A stretch of DNA of 64,000 bases from Portunus trituberculatus (lineage: Eukaryota; Arthropoda; Malacostraca; Decapoda; Portunidae), in the NCBI RefSeq assembly GCF_017591435.1, contig NC_059259.1:1561332-1625331 (forward strand), written 5' to 3'. The notes beneath the pieces were generated by a model, which did not search any database, had not been told where the DNA came from, and worked only from the letters and a program-made list of their open reading frames with translations. The number at the start of each line of letters is the position of its first letter. Within the stretch, counting starts at the first letter, position 1. Below, one piece after another: positions 42,900 to 56,110 of the stretch. The position numbers and the translations under genes were made by a program.

Positions 42900-43280
42900 G
42901 GCAGATGAGGTGCGGGCAAGACGTGGGTAGGCGTGCAGAGCGAGCGGAGCAAGGCGACCACCACCACACTGAGGCCTTTGCTCACCAAGCATTTGTATTT
43001 TCTAGTCAGCGCTACTGCAAGCTGCAGGGCCACGCTTTGTGTTGTCAGCCTCTTTTCTACTTTAAGCAAAGAAAGAAACTCTGGACTTTGTGTCATTACC
43101 GCCACAAAGGGAGACACGATGCAAATACACCCATCACAATAAGCTACAAGGATACAATAGCGAACCTCTTTCAATTACTTTGCTTTTTGTCTTTGGTTTG
43201 GCTCCATTGTACATAAAATTACTACCCCAGTATAAGATTCAATTAAATCCATCCCTTTTTTCTATAGAATATGCATGACA
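42900..43280. other. Unrecognised conserved segment, deletion junction on the left
   Basis: Equivalent to 27720-28100. LINE sequence ...TTTTGG is joined to CAGATGAGGTGCGGG with one or two extra G, consistent with end-joining. Confidence 0.6.
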
Positions 43281-43299
43281 ACTATATTTCTTTATGTAA

Positions 43300-44268
43300 T
43301 AGGGGAAAGCTGGCCAAGGCCAACTTATAATAAAAAAATGCCCATTTAGTTGCCAGTTCCCTTGCAACTCCGAAAGAGTTAGCCGAAATTTGCTATTCTT
43401 ACATTATGATCACGCAGGGACGCCACAGAATACCTGACTTCTGATCTCTCTGAGATTTCTGCTTTGGGCAGAAAATAATAATTGTGTTCAATGCTTCAAA
43501 AACTCAATTTCTCCACCTATCAATTCGATACAACCTTATAGGCAACCATACCCTCTTCTTCAATGATACTCAACTTTTCCCCTCTTCTACAGTGAATTAT
43601 CCTTGATGTGTCCTTTACTTATGATTTAAGCTGGAACTTCACACCTCGTCTCTAGCTAAAACAACTTCTATGAAGTTAGGTGTTGTAAGTCGTCTCCGCC
43701 AGTTTTTTTTTTTTTTTCAATCCTCCAACTGCCAACTCAGTACATGGACCTAATCCACAACTGTACGGAGGCTTCCACTCATATGGTTCTCGTAGATAGG
43801 ATGAAATCAAAAGATTTTTTCATATCAACTCCTCTCTGACTGACAGTCTCCAGTCTCTCTCACTGCCACAATGTTGCAATTCTCTACCGCTTTTTTTCAT
43901 GTTAACTGTTCTTCTGATCTTACTAACCACATGCCTCCCATCTTCCCTTGGCCTCGCTGAACAAGACCTTCTTCCTCTCATCCATATTCTAAGTCTTCCT
44001 TTTTAACCCAAGAGTTAACAAGTACCTTCAATCGTTCATTCATCTCTTTCTCTAGAAAGCTCGGAACTCGCTATCTGCTTCCGTATTTCCATCTACCAAC
44101 GACTTGAACTCATTTAAGAGAGGTTTCAAAACATACAGCTACTATCCTATTATTTTGGGTAACTCTTACAACCATGTTCAGGAACTGTCATTTTAGTGGG
44201 CGTTTTGGTTCAATCATTTTTGTTGCCCTTGGCCAATTTTCGCTCTACTTTACATAAAAAAAATCTAG
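43300..44268 (+). pseudogene. Jockey-like LINE 3, 3' half, with inverted tip (unit 2)
   Basis: As at 28110-29100. The T tract at 43703 is shorter (about 15). Confidence 0.75.
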
Positions 44269-44284
44269 TACTGTTACTGCTTTC

Positions 44285-44364
44285 ACTACTACTACCACTA
44301 CTACCACTACTACTGCTACTACAACAACAACAACAACAACAACTACTACTACTACTACTACTAC

Positions 44365-44416
<52 letters not shown>

Positions 44417-44452
44417 GCTGCTGCTAGTATTACTACTACTACTATTAGTATT
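44285..44452. repeat. Compound trinucleotide microsatellite (unit 2)
   Basis: Shorter than in units 1 and 3. Confidence 0.97.
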
Positions 44453-45699
44453 ACTATTTTCGTTGTTATTGTTGTTGCTTCTATAATTGTTTTTATTACT
44501 GTTATTACGTATTCTCATTTGCTACTGCATTGGTTTCACGTGCTCCTCAGAAGAAAATGTAAGAAACTTTGCATCTCTTATGGTGGACACAGAACTTGAG
44601 ATACAAATATTGAAGAAATATACTAAAAACATATATTTTTTTTTTTTACGTCTGGATTTTTGGATCACCTTAGTAAACTAACGTCTTGCCCTTCTTGTCA
44701 TGTTTTGCACGAGCTAATTCTTTCCGAAAGACTCACTGTATATCAGCACCTTTCGTCTTAATTACCTCCATCACTGACTGACCACTTCATTCTTTAGTTC
44801 TAACGGTAATACAAAGAAAACATCAGCCAATTGATAGTTTATTTACTCTCCATGTTTACATCTTTGATTGTAAATGAGAGGAGATAAAGGAATGGATATT
44901 TTGGTTTTACTTGGTGCCATGGATTATGATCACAATTACTCGCCCAGTAGCACAAGTGGTTACATAGAGGCGTGGTCCATCTTCATGATTGTGGTCACTC
45001 ATCGTGTATTCAGCTGTACGTTCATAGTGTTCATTCTTCGTTGGTATCAGTGCTCACTGTCAGCCTCAATCTTGCTGCAAACGTTTTTCTAACTAACACT
45101 CTTTCTTCTGAATTAGAGGATAGTTGATTCTCTTGTGTTAGGTGGATTATATCGACTCTGGAATTGAAGGCACCTTTGCTTCTCTTGAGTAAAATTTTTT
45201 TTTCTCCTTAAGTGATCTTTATTTAAAGAGATCACGGGTTCTCTTGAATTAGAAAGATAACTGTTGGTTCTTTTGAGTTACGTAGAGGCACCATTGCCTC
45301 TCATGAATTAAGGGGATCACTAGTCACAAGACAGTCGAATACAAGACCGACGAACGGAAGGACCACATGGGTCAATGTTATGTGCAAATATAGATATAGA
45401 TTACAACAGACCTTTTAGTCTTCACGAGGTGATCTACTCTATGAATATTTCATAGTATAGGAAAAGGACAGAAAAACAAAGCTCTCTCCCCACTCTCCAC
45501 TCTCTCCTATATAAGCAGTACAGGAAATAGATTGGAAATAAATACCTTATTGTGTTAGAGAAGTAAAAACACGATGGAGATTTTTGTACGAAAGAATGAA
45601 AATAAATGAAGAGAAATGCTTCCATTTTCTGGAGGCAAAGAATTTTAATTTCTAACAAGAAGTACGCTGTTAACCGCGAGTTTGAGGGAAAATATTAAT
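44453..45699. other. Unassigned sequence (unit 2)
   Basis: Equivalent to 29331-30569; nothing further recognised. Confidence 0.4.
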
Positions 45700-45968
45700 C
45701 AAGACGGCATTTAAAATTCTGTATTGTATTGCAGTCTATCATGTCTGAAGGAAGCCTATTCCAAAGGTTGACGATACCAAGGAAACTATTTTTTTTTTTT
45801 ATTCATGAGAGTAGAAGAATTTTCTATTAATTTTGTAACCATTTCCTCGTATGTAATTTGAATAATGTATAGTGAAACACTTATTGCAGTCATGCTATCA
45901 ATTCCTTTGATGATTTTAAACACTTGTGATAAGTCCTTTCTTAGTCTTCTTTGAGATAATGGGAATAA
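45700..45968 (-). pseudogene. CR1-like LINE C-terminal remnant (unit 2)
   Basis: As at 30570-30845. ATTA is lost just outside it (TTAACCGCGAG for TTAATTAACCGCGAG). Confidence 0.75.
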
Positions 45969-46512
45969 ATTTAATCAGAATCAGAAAAAGAACTGGATCT
46001 CATCATACGTGAATCATTTGAAGAAATTGAATCTGAATCAGAATCAGAAAAAGAACTGGATCTCATCAACATACGTGAATCATTTGAAGAAATTGAATCA
46101 GAATGAGAAAAAGAACTGGATCTCATCATACGTGAATCATAGAATTAGAATTAGAATTAGAATCAGAAAAAGAACTGGATCTCAACATACGTGAATCATT
46201 TGAAGAAATTGAATCAGAATCAGAATCAGAAAAAGAACTGGATCTCATCATACGTGAATCATTTGAAGAAATTGAATCAGAATCAGAAAAAGAACTGGAT
46301 CTCATCATCATACGTAAATTATAGAATTAGAATCAGAATCAGAATCACAAAAAGAACTGGATCTCATCATACGTGAATCATTTGAAGAAATTGAATCAGA
46401 ATCAGAATGAGAAAAAGAACTGGATCTCAACATACGTGAATCATTTGAAGAATTAGAATCATAATTGGAATTAGAGTCGGATCTCATCATACGTGAACTA
46501 GAATCAGATACA
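45969..46512. repeat. Minisatellite of about 57 bp (unit 2)
   Basis: Same order of variant units as in unit 1. Confidence 0.9.
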
Positions 46513-46586
46513 GCGGCACTACGACTTAGAGAACCATCACGCTCATTCGGAGACAAATCATAATGAGAAGCAGAGATGGACTTCGA

Positions 46587-47038
46587 CAAGAACCAGCTAG
46601 ACACGAAGAAGCGGACAACCAACCAGAACACAATCCGCCAACTTGCCCGCCGTGGAGGACTCACTACGTAGCCGTCCTCTCCACTCCTGACACCACCGAC
46701 GCTGCGGCCCTACTTGACAAGACCTTGTCTCTCCTGCCCACCGACTCAACGACGCTGAAGAAATACTGCACCACCTCTGCTGAAGAAGAGTAGCTCATAA
46801 CACATCATCATCTTGCGCCTGGGTCAAGCCCCAGTGACTTTACTCTCGTACTAAAGCTCCCTTCTTATCACCCACCTATTCTTCCCCTATCCATACTTCT
46901 CCCCCTCCGCCTTTTCTATCTATATTCCTATTCCTATTTCCTTGCCTGTACACTATCTCTGAGGATGGTCTTGTGACCGAAACGTTAGAGAATAAAGTAC
47001 CTTGTCTCAACTTGTGTATTCCTATACCACTCAATACT

Positions 47039-47040
<2 letters not shown>
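46587..47040 (+). mobile_element. Inverted tail of the cold-shock element
   Basis: The plus strand carries the C-terminal end of cold-shock ORF 2 (PPTCPPWRTHYVAVLSTPDT to CTTSAEEE, stop 46793), the hairpin motif (46959-46985), AATAAA (46991-46996) and the terminal repeat (46995-47040). Orientation is opposite to all other copies. The breakpoint is at GACTTC|GACAAG (46586). Confidence 0.85.

Positions 47041-47118
<78 letters not shown>
47041..47118. repeat. (AT)n beside the inverted terminal repeat
   Basis: Confirms that the (AT)n/terminal-repeat junction moved as one block with the inversion. Confidence 0.95.
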
Positions 47119-47121
<3 letters not shown>

Positions 47122-48093
47122 TGTCGATAGTTTGGGCTCATGACAACCATCCCCGACTCCAAAGTTGCCGTCGCTCACTTCTCGATTCTCCTCTAGATTT
47201 TTTTTCTTTCTTTGTTTTCCTGAATAATAGGAAGTGCAAATGCAATTCCAGCATGAAGCACATGTTGAGGTATAAGCGGCATGGTTTTGTTCTGGTTTGT
47301 TTTGATAAGGTTTGGTCTTGGTTGCTGGGCCGTTTGCCTAGCATAGCAAGAACGCGAACAGATTGTGTGTAATAATGTTCCTGCTTTCGCACCAAGAACT
47401 ATGACCCACTTTTTGGCGTATCATAGACCAGTGTGGTACCCTCTTAGTATACGAGTAGAAGAGGAACAGAAGAGTGTTATTGAAGAGGGAATAGTTGTTT
47501 AGAAGGTTGTACCAAGTACGTAGATACTATAGATGGAGATATTGAGTCTGAGATATTGAATTCTATTAGGTTTTCTCTATCACATTCAGAAAAAGAGAGA
47601 TCAGAAGTCAGGCGTTCTGTGGCGTCCCTGCATGATATGTTTACATCCTGAAGGTTTGGTCGTCTCTGTAAAGACGTAGGAAAGTGTAGGGTGATAGGAT
47701 GAACTTAGGAGTGGATAGGGCAAGAAGCTTGGCTTAGAAGATTATTGATGAATAATAGGAAGAGAGTGAGAGACAGGACAAAAGCCTGAAGAATGCCACT
47801 GTTAATAAGTTAAGGAGAACAACAGTAGCCGTCTACCACAGCAACAAGAGAACGGTCGGAGAGGAAACTTGGGATGATGTTGCACAGAAAGGATAAAAGC
47901 CATTAGAACAGTGATTCTCGACCGGGATTCCGCGGAATACAGGGTTCCGCCTACCATCACCAGGGGTTCCGCGAGAAACCTGTAAAATTTTGAAGTGTTG
48001 TTACAAAATGACTTTGATCTTAATTCATAATTCATAATTCCTACTCAACAACAAGTTACAAACACTTCCAAGACACCAACATACTCGTACGTG
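47119..48093 (-). pseudogene. Inverted outer TIR end, jockey LINE 1 and MITE half
   Basis: Outer TIR end at 47443, jockey sequence to 47908, MITE 47909-48093, which is cut inside at CTCGTACGTG where the CR1-like LINE begins. Confidence 0.8.
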
Positions 48094-51000
48094 TTTGAGG
48101 AATTGTCAAACTTTTGTGTGTATTCACTGTTTAGGAGGAGTGTTTTGTATTCACCTAGTTGTAATTTTACAGGGCCTGGGTATCATACTCGTGTGGCCCC
48201 GTCTCCATATCTACACACATCCAACTTTCCTTTAAAACTATGCACACTCCTTGCTGACACCACCTCCTCACTCAAACCATTCCACACCTCCACACATCTT
48301 TGTGGGAAACTATATTTCTTCACATCCTTCAAGCATATTCCTTGGCTATCTTTTTACTATGCGATCTTGTAGTTCTATTTAAGTTTTCCTCTCTCAACAT
48401 CATTTGCTCATTATCCACTTCATCCAGTCCATTCAACAGTTTATAAACCTGTATTAAATCTCCTCTTTCTCTTCTTTGTTCCAAGGTAAGCAAATTCATT
48501 TCTTTTAATCTCTCCTCATAGGTCATTTCTGCCAATTCCGGAACCATTTTGTTGCCATTCTCTGCAATCTCTCCAACTTCCTTATATGCTTCTTTTTATA
48601 AGGGGACCAAACCACTCCAGCATATTCCAATCTTGGTCTAATTACCATACTAATTAATTTCTTCATCATATCTTTATCCATATAATGGAAGGCTAATCCA
48701 ATATTTTTATCAAATTATACGTTTCTCCAAACATCTTATCAATATGAGCCTCAAACTGCCCATGGTCTTGTATTATCACTCCCAAATCCTTTTCCTTTTC
48801 CACCTTTTTCAACACTACTTCTTCACCCATCTTATATGACCCTCTTGGCCGTCTTCCACTCTTCCCCATCTCCATCACATGACTTTTGCTCAGATTAAAT
48901 TCCATTTGCCACCTCTTGCTCCACTCCCAAATCTTATCCAGATCTGCCTGTAAAATTTCACAATCTTCTTCACTCTTCACACACCTACACAACTTCGCAT
49001 CATCCGCAAACAAATTAATATAACTGTTTACTCCCTCTGGCATGTCATTAATATATACAAGGAAAAGTATTGGTGCCAGCACTGAGCCTTGTGGGACTCC
49101 ACTCTCCACCACCAACCAGTCCGACTTTGCATCCCTTATTACCGTTCTCATCTCCCTCCATCTCAAGTAGTTTTCCATCCACTTTAACACTTTTCCTTTC
49201 AGTCCTCCATAAATCTCTAATTTCCATAACAGTCTCATGTGAGGTACCTTGTCAAAAGCTTTCTTTAAATCCAAATATACACAGTCCATCCATCCCTCTC
49301 TCTCTTGTATTTTGTCAACCACTCTTGAATAAAAGCTCAGTAGATTTGTTACACATGACCTCCCTTTCCTAAAGCCAAATTGATGATCCGATAATAACTT
49401 ATGATCCTCCAGGAACCGTATCCAATATTTCTTTATCACCCTCTCACAAATCTTACCGACCACACTTGTTAGAGACACAGGTCTATAGTTAAGAGGCTCT
49501 TCCTTACTGCCTCCCTTATAAATGGGCACCACTTCAGCTCTCTTCCACTCTACTGGTACTTCCCTGTTTCTAATGAACACCTTATAATATCATATAATGG
49601 ATCAATCAATTCTTCTCTACACTCCTTCAATAATTTTCCTGAAACTTCATCTGGTCCCATCGCTTTATCATCTTTAAGTTCCTCCAACATTTTATATAAC
49701 TCCTTTTAGGTATCTTAATGTCATCCATGTGCACATTTCCTTGTACATTCTGAGGCTTTACAAACATTGTTTCTTCAGTAAATACTTGCTGAAACCTATT
49801 ATTTAGCAATTCCGCTATATTCTTAGGGTCATCTACTATCCCTTGCTCTCCTTTTAATCTTTCAATGGACTCTCTCTTTTAAGTTTACCATTTATGAACC
49901 TGTAAAACAATTTTGGATGTTCCTTACTCTTGTCTACAATATCTTTTCAAATTTTCTTTCTTCCTCCTCCTTACCCTCACATACTCATTTCTCGCCACTC
50001 TATAATTCTCCTTATTTAGTATATTCCTGCTCTTTTCCATCTTTTCCAAGCCACATCTCTCTTTTCCTTAGCCTTAACACAAGTTGCATTAAACCAATCC
50101 TTTCTTCCTTCCTCTCTCGGTTTATACTTTGGTACAAATTTCATAACTCCTTCTTTATAATATTTCATAAAAATCTCATATTTCTTTTGCACTTCTCTGA
50201 TTTGTAACATCTCCTCCCAATCTAATTTTCTGAAATAATTTTTCAAACTTTCTGTGTCCATCTTTCTATAATTCAATCTACCACTCCTGTATGTCTCGTC
50301 CTTCCTTCGCTGTGTTGTTGCTATCTGCATTTCCATAACCACATGATCACTCTTTCCCAAAGGACACTTGTATTGTATATCTCCACATAGGTACACTTCT
50401 CTTGTTAACACCAAATCCAGTCTAGCCGGTTCATCATCTCCTCTATATCTAGTATTTTCCTTCACCCTCTGTTCCATCATATTTTCCATCATTAGATTAA
50501 GAAATCTCTCTCCCATGCTTCCTCTCCAACACCACTTACTAGATTTTCCCAATCCACCTCCTTACAATTAAAATCTCCTACTAGTATCACCTTTCTTTTT
50601 CCAGATAATACACTTTCCAAACTCTGTAAAGTATCCTTGATCATATTGTCGTATTCCCTTAATGTCCAAGAATTTGTTTTAGGAGGTACATAGGTCACCA
50701 TGATTATTAATTCTTTTCCATCACTTTTTATCCTTATGCTTATCACTTCTGCGTTGTTCTTCCCATACCAAACCTTATCCACATTTATTTATTTCTTCGT
50801 CATAATCATAACTCCTCCTCCACCTTTACTCTCTATCCTTTCTCCATATATTATATTTATTATCCAAATTTATCTTTGTTTTTCATGCAATTTTGTCTCA
50901 GTCAAACACACTATATCAGGCTTCTCCACCATCATATAGTCTTGCAATTCCAATCTACTTGACAGTATCCCATCTATATTAGTATACATTACGGTCCACC

Positions 51001-51404
51001 CACTGCTCCCTCTAGGGGTTCCTCCGTATTCCTTCTTTCCACATACCACTTTCTGACTCTCTCTCCTATAACTCTCCAAAAAAACTGTTCTCTTTCCTCC
51101 TCAGACCGCTCATCATTTTTCCTTCTCGCCTCTTCCACCAATTCCTTATATCTTCTCCTCTCTTCCTCATTTCTATTCTTTCTCACAAACACCTCTTTAC
51201 AACCTTCTATCTCTCTTAACTTTGATGTTCTATATAGGATATCCTCTGCAGATTGTTGTGACTTCAGTACTACATTGGTCTGTTATACAGACCCAGTCTA
51301 TGGATCTCTTCCACTTCTTCTTGTAGGTCTTTTTTTTTCATCATCATTTAGATTTTTGAACAGATCTCTTACCGTTTTTAATTCTTCCTTAATTCTCTTA
51401 GACT
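48094..51404 (-). pseudogene. CR1-like LINE, nearly full ORF2, at a rearrangement breakpoint
   Basis: From the 5' side: an ORF1-like C-terminal region (FVRKNRNEEERRRYKELVEE), apurinic-type endonuclease blocks (YTNIDGILSSRLELQDYM, DIVCLTETKL, VTYVPPKTN, LVGDFN, LDLVLTRE, GKSDHVVMEMQI) and a 295-codon RT frame (49580-48693). The RT shows NYRPVSLTSVVGKICERVI, FGFRKGRS, LDLKKAFDKVPH, SGVPQGSVLAPILFLVYIND and the catalytic box FADD. The C-terminal tail is LEQRRERGDLIQVYKLLNGL. The 3' UTR contains AATTACAACTAGGTGAATAC. Frames are broken between domains, so it is inactive but much less decayed than the jockey copies. It is 5'-truncated within ORF1 at 51404. Confidence 0.9.
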
Positions 51405-51747
51405 TGCAAGCGACGGACATTGCTGCCAGCGAGGGCTTTTGCCGTGCAAATGCCAGCTGTTACCTTAGCTTCCATATTCCAACTCCTGCGAGGTGGTGTG
51501 GAGCGTGAAGCACATGCCTTGGAGCTCTTGCCGTTCCTCGAAACATCTCGGGCCTCTGGTCCTTTGTCTCCGTTGTGGATGGTGAAGTGAACCATGTCAC
51601 CTTCACGAGGGAGACGTTTTGTAAAGACCTCTTCAGGCCGGAGAAGTGTACAAAAACATCTGTTTTTGTACTCAGGTCGGTGATGAAGCCGTAGCCGCAC
51701 TTGAAGTTGTACCACTTCAGCTGGCCGTGGTGCTGCTGGCTTGCCAT
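51405..51747 (-). pseudogene. Cold-shock ORF 1, N-terminal part (unit 3)
   Basis: ATG at 51747; the cold-shock domain reads through RNP1 and RNP2, then a missing T in CGTTTTGTAAAG (near 51620) frameshifts it. The 3' half is replaced by the LINE at 51404. Confidence 0.8.
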
Positions 51748-52319
51748 CTTGCCCAAGACATAAATTCAAATTCAAATTCAAATTTTTAGTAGAAAAGTTG
51801 GGATACAAAGGAGTAGGGGGGTGGGATAGGGAGAGTGGGGCTTATAAAGAAGGTGAAATATTGAAATACAGTAGAAGAGTGAAAGTTTCTGGGCAGTCCG
51901 GGAAGCTGCTTTTTAATAGTGATGAAGATAAACATATAAGATATTGTTGACATATATAAGATTACAATGGTGAGGATTTAATGAGATAAGCTAATGATAG
52001 CTAGATACATATATGTACATTCACACACATATAGTGAGAGGGGGTGGGATATTAATGGAGAAACAGGGTTTGTAAGGAGGAGGTGATGAAGATCGGATGT
52101 GGAGGAGAGCAAGGGTGAGTTTGTAGAGAGGTCGTGAGGACTGGAATAGGAGTAGAAACAAAAGGAAGGGGAGGAAATACAGATATGTTATCAGAGGCGA
52201 GAGGAAGAGATTTACATACATAATAAACTAAATATATACAATGGGCATTCGCAGATAAATATATATAGTGGTTATTGTACACGATGGTGAACACGATATT
52301 CTTTCGTGACCTGGCTCAT

Positions 52320-53502
52320 CTACCGGTATCGAGGCTCCAGGTCAGGGTCTCGCTCTAGTGCTAGCAGGCTCCACGGAAACCATGCGTGTTGCTGCTGACG
52401 GGCATCTTGGTGCAGCTCACGAAGGGAGTTGTATTGCTCCCAGCCCAAGTTTTGCAGGCGTTGCCAGACTCCGACCGCGAGGTCATGCAGTCTGACATTA
52501 AGGGCTGGGACAGAGGCCTCGATGTGCATGGCTTCCGCCGTACAGAAGTCATCCCATCGGATGTCCAAGGCGAACCGTAGTGCTGCGTTCTGTACTCTTT
52601 GGAGCCTGCTGATGGCGGCCCTGCTGAGAGCGTGAGTGGGGACAGGGGGGTACATCAGTACCGGGAGCACCAGAGTCTTGATGAGGCGGATTTTTAACCT
52701 GGGCTCCAGGTCCTGGAACCTGTAAAGGGACCCCAGGGCATGCTTGGCTTGGCGGACCCTACTGTTAATGTGGGAGGAGTAGCCTCTTCCCGAGACTTTG
52801 AGGCCGAGGAACCTCCCACTGGGACTGAAGTCAACCAGCTCCTCTTTGACCAGCAGGGGTGTCAAGTTGTGAGTGGCCAGGGCTATGACGGCGAATTTGT
52901 GATGATTGGTTTGAATTCGCCATTCAGCCTCATAGGTGTTGACTCTGGCAATTTCTCTCCCGGTCCTGGAATTCAGCATCCTGGAGGACCTACCTGGGTG
53001 GTACACGAGCTGGGTGACGTCGCCTGCATACTGAACATTGAGACCAGCAGCAGACTCAGGGCAGTCCCAGGTGTAGATGGTGTGCAGTGTAGGGAGAGTA
53101 CACTCCCCAGGGCGACGCCAGAGCAGAGAGGAAACGGCCGTCCAGCGCAGCCACCCACCTTGATGCTGGCCATCCTATCCTCCAGGAAGTCGCAAAGCAG
53201 ACGCTCTACGGGGCCCGGGAGCCCCAGGTGTAGGATCTTGTACTTGAGGCCAAGATACCACACTTTGTCGAATGCTTTGCTGACATCCCGGAGGACGAGG
53301 TTGCATCGGCTGCCCGATGCCTCCTGGACCACCAGAGTCTCGGTGGCGACCGCGATAGCGTGGGTCGTCCCCACCCCACTCCGGAATCCATACTGCCCTG
53401 GACTGTAGGCGCCAGCTCTCTCCAGGTGGCCTTGCAGCGCCTCGTGATCACCCTCTCCAGCATCTTTCCTGGGGTCTCCAGGAGCGAGATCTCTTGCCAT
53501 AA
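52320..53502 (-). pseudogene. Jockey-type reverse transcriptase (unit 3)
   Basis: A 175-codon frame from ATG 53500 (MARDLAPGDPRKDAG ...) joins in-frame to QYGFRSGVGTTHAI and on through SKAFDKVW. After the GTGTAGGGAGAG frameshift the C-terminal 228 codons end at 52320. Several changes are shared with unit 1 but not unit 2. Confidence 0.8.
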
Positions 53503-53622
53503 CGGAAAATGGCAGCTTATATACTGTATTGGCAAGTCAGCCTGCCGGGTGGGTGGGTATGATGGCCCGTGATTGGCGGAAATCAGAGAGGGTAAGTACC
53601 TTGTCTCAACTTGTGTTTTCCT

Positions 53623-53792
<170 letters not shown>

Positions 53793-54030
53793 CTAGATTG
53801 ATGAAATATTATTTAATGTCCCTATATGAGAAATTTAGGCACCTTCTTTTCAGCTTGAACAAAAGGTTTTTATTACATATCTTATGTTTATCATTTTATT
53901 AGGATAGCATATGGAGAACTGGAAAGGATATGAAGCCATCCCAACTTTGCTCCGCTAATCTCAGGAAAGTTGCAGCCACCTGGAGCGAATGTTCCTCTTT
54001 CCACGTATCGTAGGCCAGTGTGATACCCCC

Positions 54031-54392
54031 TTAAAAGTTCTCAGTCTGTCCTTTACTTGTAATCTAAACTGCAAACTTCATATCTCATCTGTTGCTAATA
54101 CACCTTCAATGAAGTTAGGCATTCTGAGTCATCTCTGCCAATTTTACTCACTTTCCCAATTATTGACACTGTACAAGGGCCTTATCCACATACATTATAT
54201 GTATGCAGTACTCTTCGCATGTAAGGCAGGGTTCCACTTACACAGTTCTATTAGATTGGGTGAAATCTAAAGTTTGTTTTTTTACCAATTCCTTTCCTCT
54301 GACTGACTGTCTTCAGATTCTTTCTCACAACCGCAATGCTGCTTCTCTTGCTATGTTGCACCACTATTTCCATGACAACTGCACTCTTAAGG
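54031..54392 (+). pseudogene. Jockey-like LINE 1, C-terminal part resumed (unit 3)
   Basis: As at 23065-23430. The outer TIR element's right end is at 54030. Confidence 0.8.
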
Positions 54393-54733
54393 CGGTGCCA
54401 CACTAGCACTTTTCCGTCAACTTATTCTGTCAGCTTTCTGAAGACTGTCGACTTTTGACAACGTTTCTCGTCACACACAAGCTTGCTTCCGCCTCTGTCG
54501 CGTTTGTCAACTGTAAACTAACATGGCTGCCCCTTCACCCCCAGCAATTTTGCCGTTCCTATTTTTGGCATCTAATGCTCTCTATGAGCAACTATTCAGA
54601 AAGCATTATGCACTAGCTGATAAAGAACAGAGCAGCTCATCTTAGCTAGTTCCTACTTAGTTCTGCCTTGGAGCGTCGCAGTCCCAGAGAAATGTAAATA
54701 AATAACTGAGCCACTTTTCACTGCTATGCTACA
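54393..54733 (+). mobile_element. Putative DNA-transposon end with short ORF (unit 3)
   Basis: As at 23431, with a G-to-T change (AAACTAACATGG) before the ORF. Confidence 0.4.
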
Positions 54734-54778
54734 AAAAAAAAAAGAAATGAATAAATAAATAAAAAAAATAAATAAATG

Positions 54779-54785
<7 letters not shown>

Positions 54786-54866
<81 letters not shown>
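54786..54866. repeat. (AT)n
   Basis: Bordered by (TTTA)n on the right. Confidence 0.95.
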
Positions 54867-54870
<4 letters not shown>

Positions 54871-55574
54871 TTATTTATTTATTTATTTATTTATTAAGAT
54901 ACTATTAAGTTGGCATTATAGTACCATTCCAATCAGCAACAAAAACAAAAAAGAATCAATGTAATAAAGTTGATTAGAAACCATAGATCTTGGAGATACA
55001 CACAACATTCTTGATTTTTTCCTTACCTCTAATCCTTCTGCTTATGCTGGTACCTTATCTTCTCCATTAGGCTCCTCCGACCACAATCTCACTTCTGTAT
55101 CTTGTTCTGTTTCTCCAATTCCGCCTCAAGATCCCTCAAAGTGGAGGTGTCTCTGCCGTTTTGCTTCTGCCAGTTGGGGAGACCTGAGGAGGTATTATGC
55201 TGATTTTCCCTGGAATGATTACTGTTTCCATGTCAGAGACCCATCTCTGTGTGCTGAAAGCATTAAAGAGGTGATAGTGTCTAGCATGGAGGCGTACATT
55301 CCTCATTCTTATTCTCAACCTAAACCTTCTAAACCTTGGTTTAACACAGCCTGTTTTCGTGCTATACATGATAGAGAGGTTGCCCACAAAAGTATTTGAG
55401 TCTTCCATCTCCTAAATCTCATCTCTATATCTATTTGTTCTTCAACTTGCCAAACACTTTTTCATAAATGGAAAATACCAAAATTTTTCAAACTCCAACT
55501 CCCCTCCTGATTTATGTCATCTGCCCAAAAAATCTCCAATAGCCTTACTTCATAACATAACATATAATATAAAT

Positions 55575-56110
55575 AATAGGATAACAAAGGGCCACCAGGG
55601 CCCATCTAGGTTATCCTGTATCAGTCGCACAGCGACCTCGTCATCAGTACTTAAAGATACACTTACAAGTACACAATACATTATATAATAATTCTGAATA
55701 TTTGGCCCATTAACAGGGCTAAGTCCTGCAGCGAATTCCTCAACAATCTGTGATCCCCATACATGGGGATCATGTCTTGTTTAACTATAGTATATTTCTT
55801 ATAAAAACTATCATGCAGCGCTATACATAATTATAAATCTAATAAATTTAAGTGCTTATCTAATCTGTTTTTAAACATTGTCAAACTACTGCTATTTACA
55901 ACCCTCTCTGGCAATGCATTCCAGAAGTCTACCACCCTATTACTAAAGAAATATTTTCTTATATCTAACCTGCAGCCTTGCTTTCTAATCTTCCTGCCAT
56001 AATTTCTAGTCCTACTTCCCTCCTCTAAGGTAAAGAAAGATCTCACATCTATGTAGTTTGTATCTGAAAACATTTTAAATACTTCTTCATCTTTCCTTCC
56101 TGTATTTCAT
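55575..56110 (-). pseudogene. CR1-like LINE C-terminus and 3' UTR (unit 3)
   Basis: The 80-codon frame at 56073-55831 is identical in protein to that in unit 1. Confidence 0.85.

Larger units (their letters stand above)
31378..46586. repeat. Large tandem unit 2
   Basis: A second copy of the block, in the same orientation as unit 1. It starts at the minisatellite/ACATGTTTACATC junction and ends where sequence switches to an inverted cold-shock tail at 46587. It lacks 26,653-27,719 of unit 1. Confidence 0.9.

Noticed and set aside
48094..51404. Functional retrotransposon
   Set aside because: RT is intact over 295 codons with FADD, but endonuclease, RT and C-terminus lie in different frames and the 5' end is truncated.
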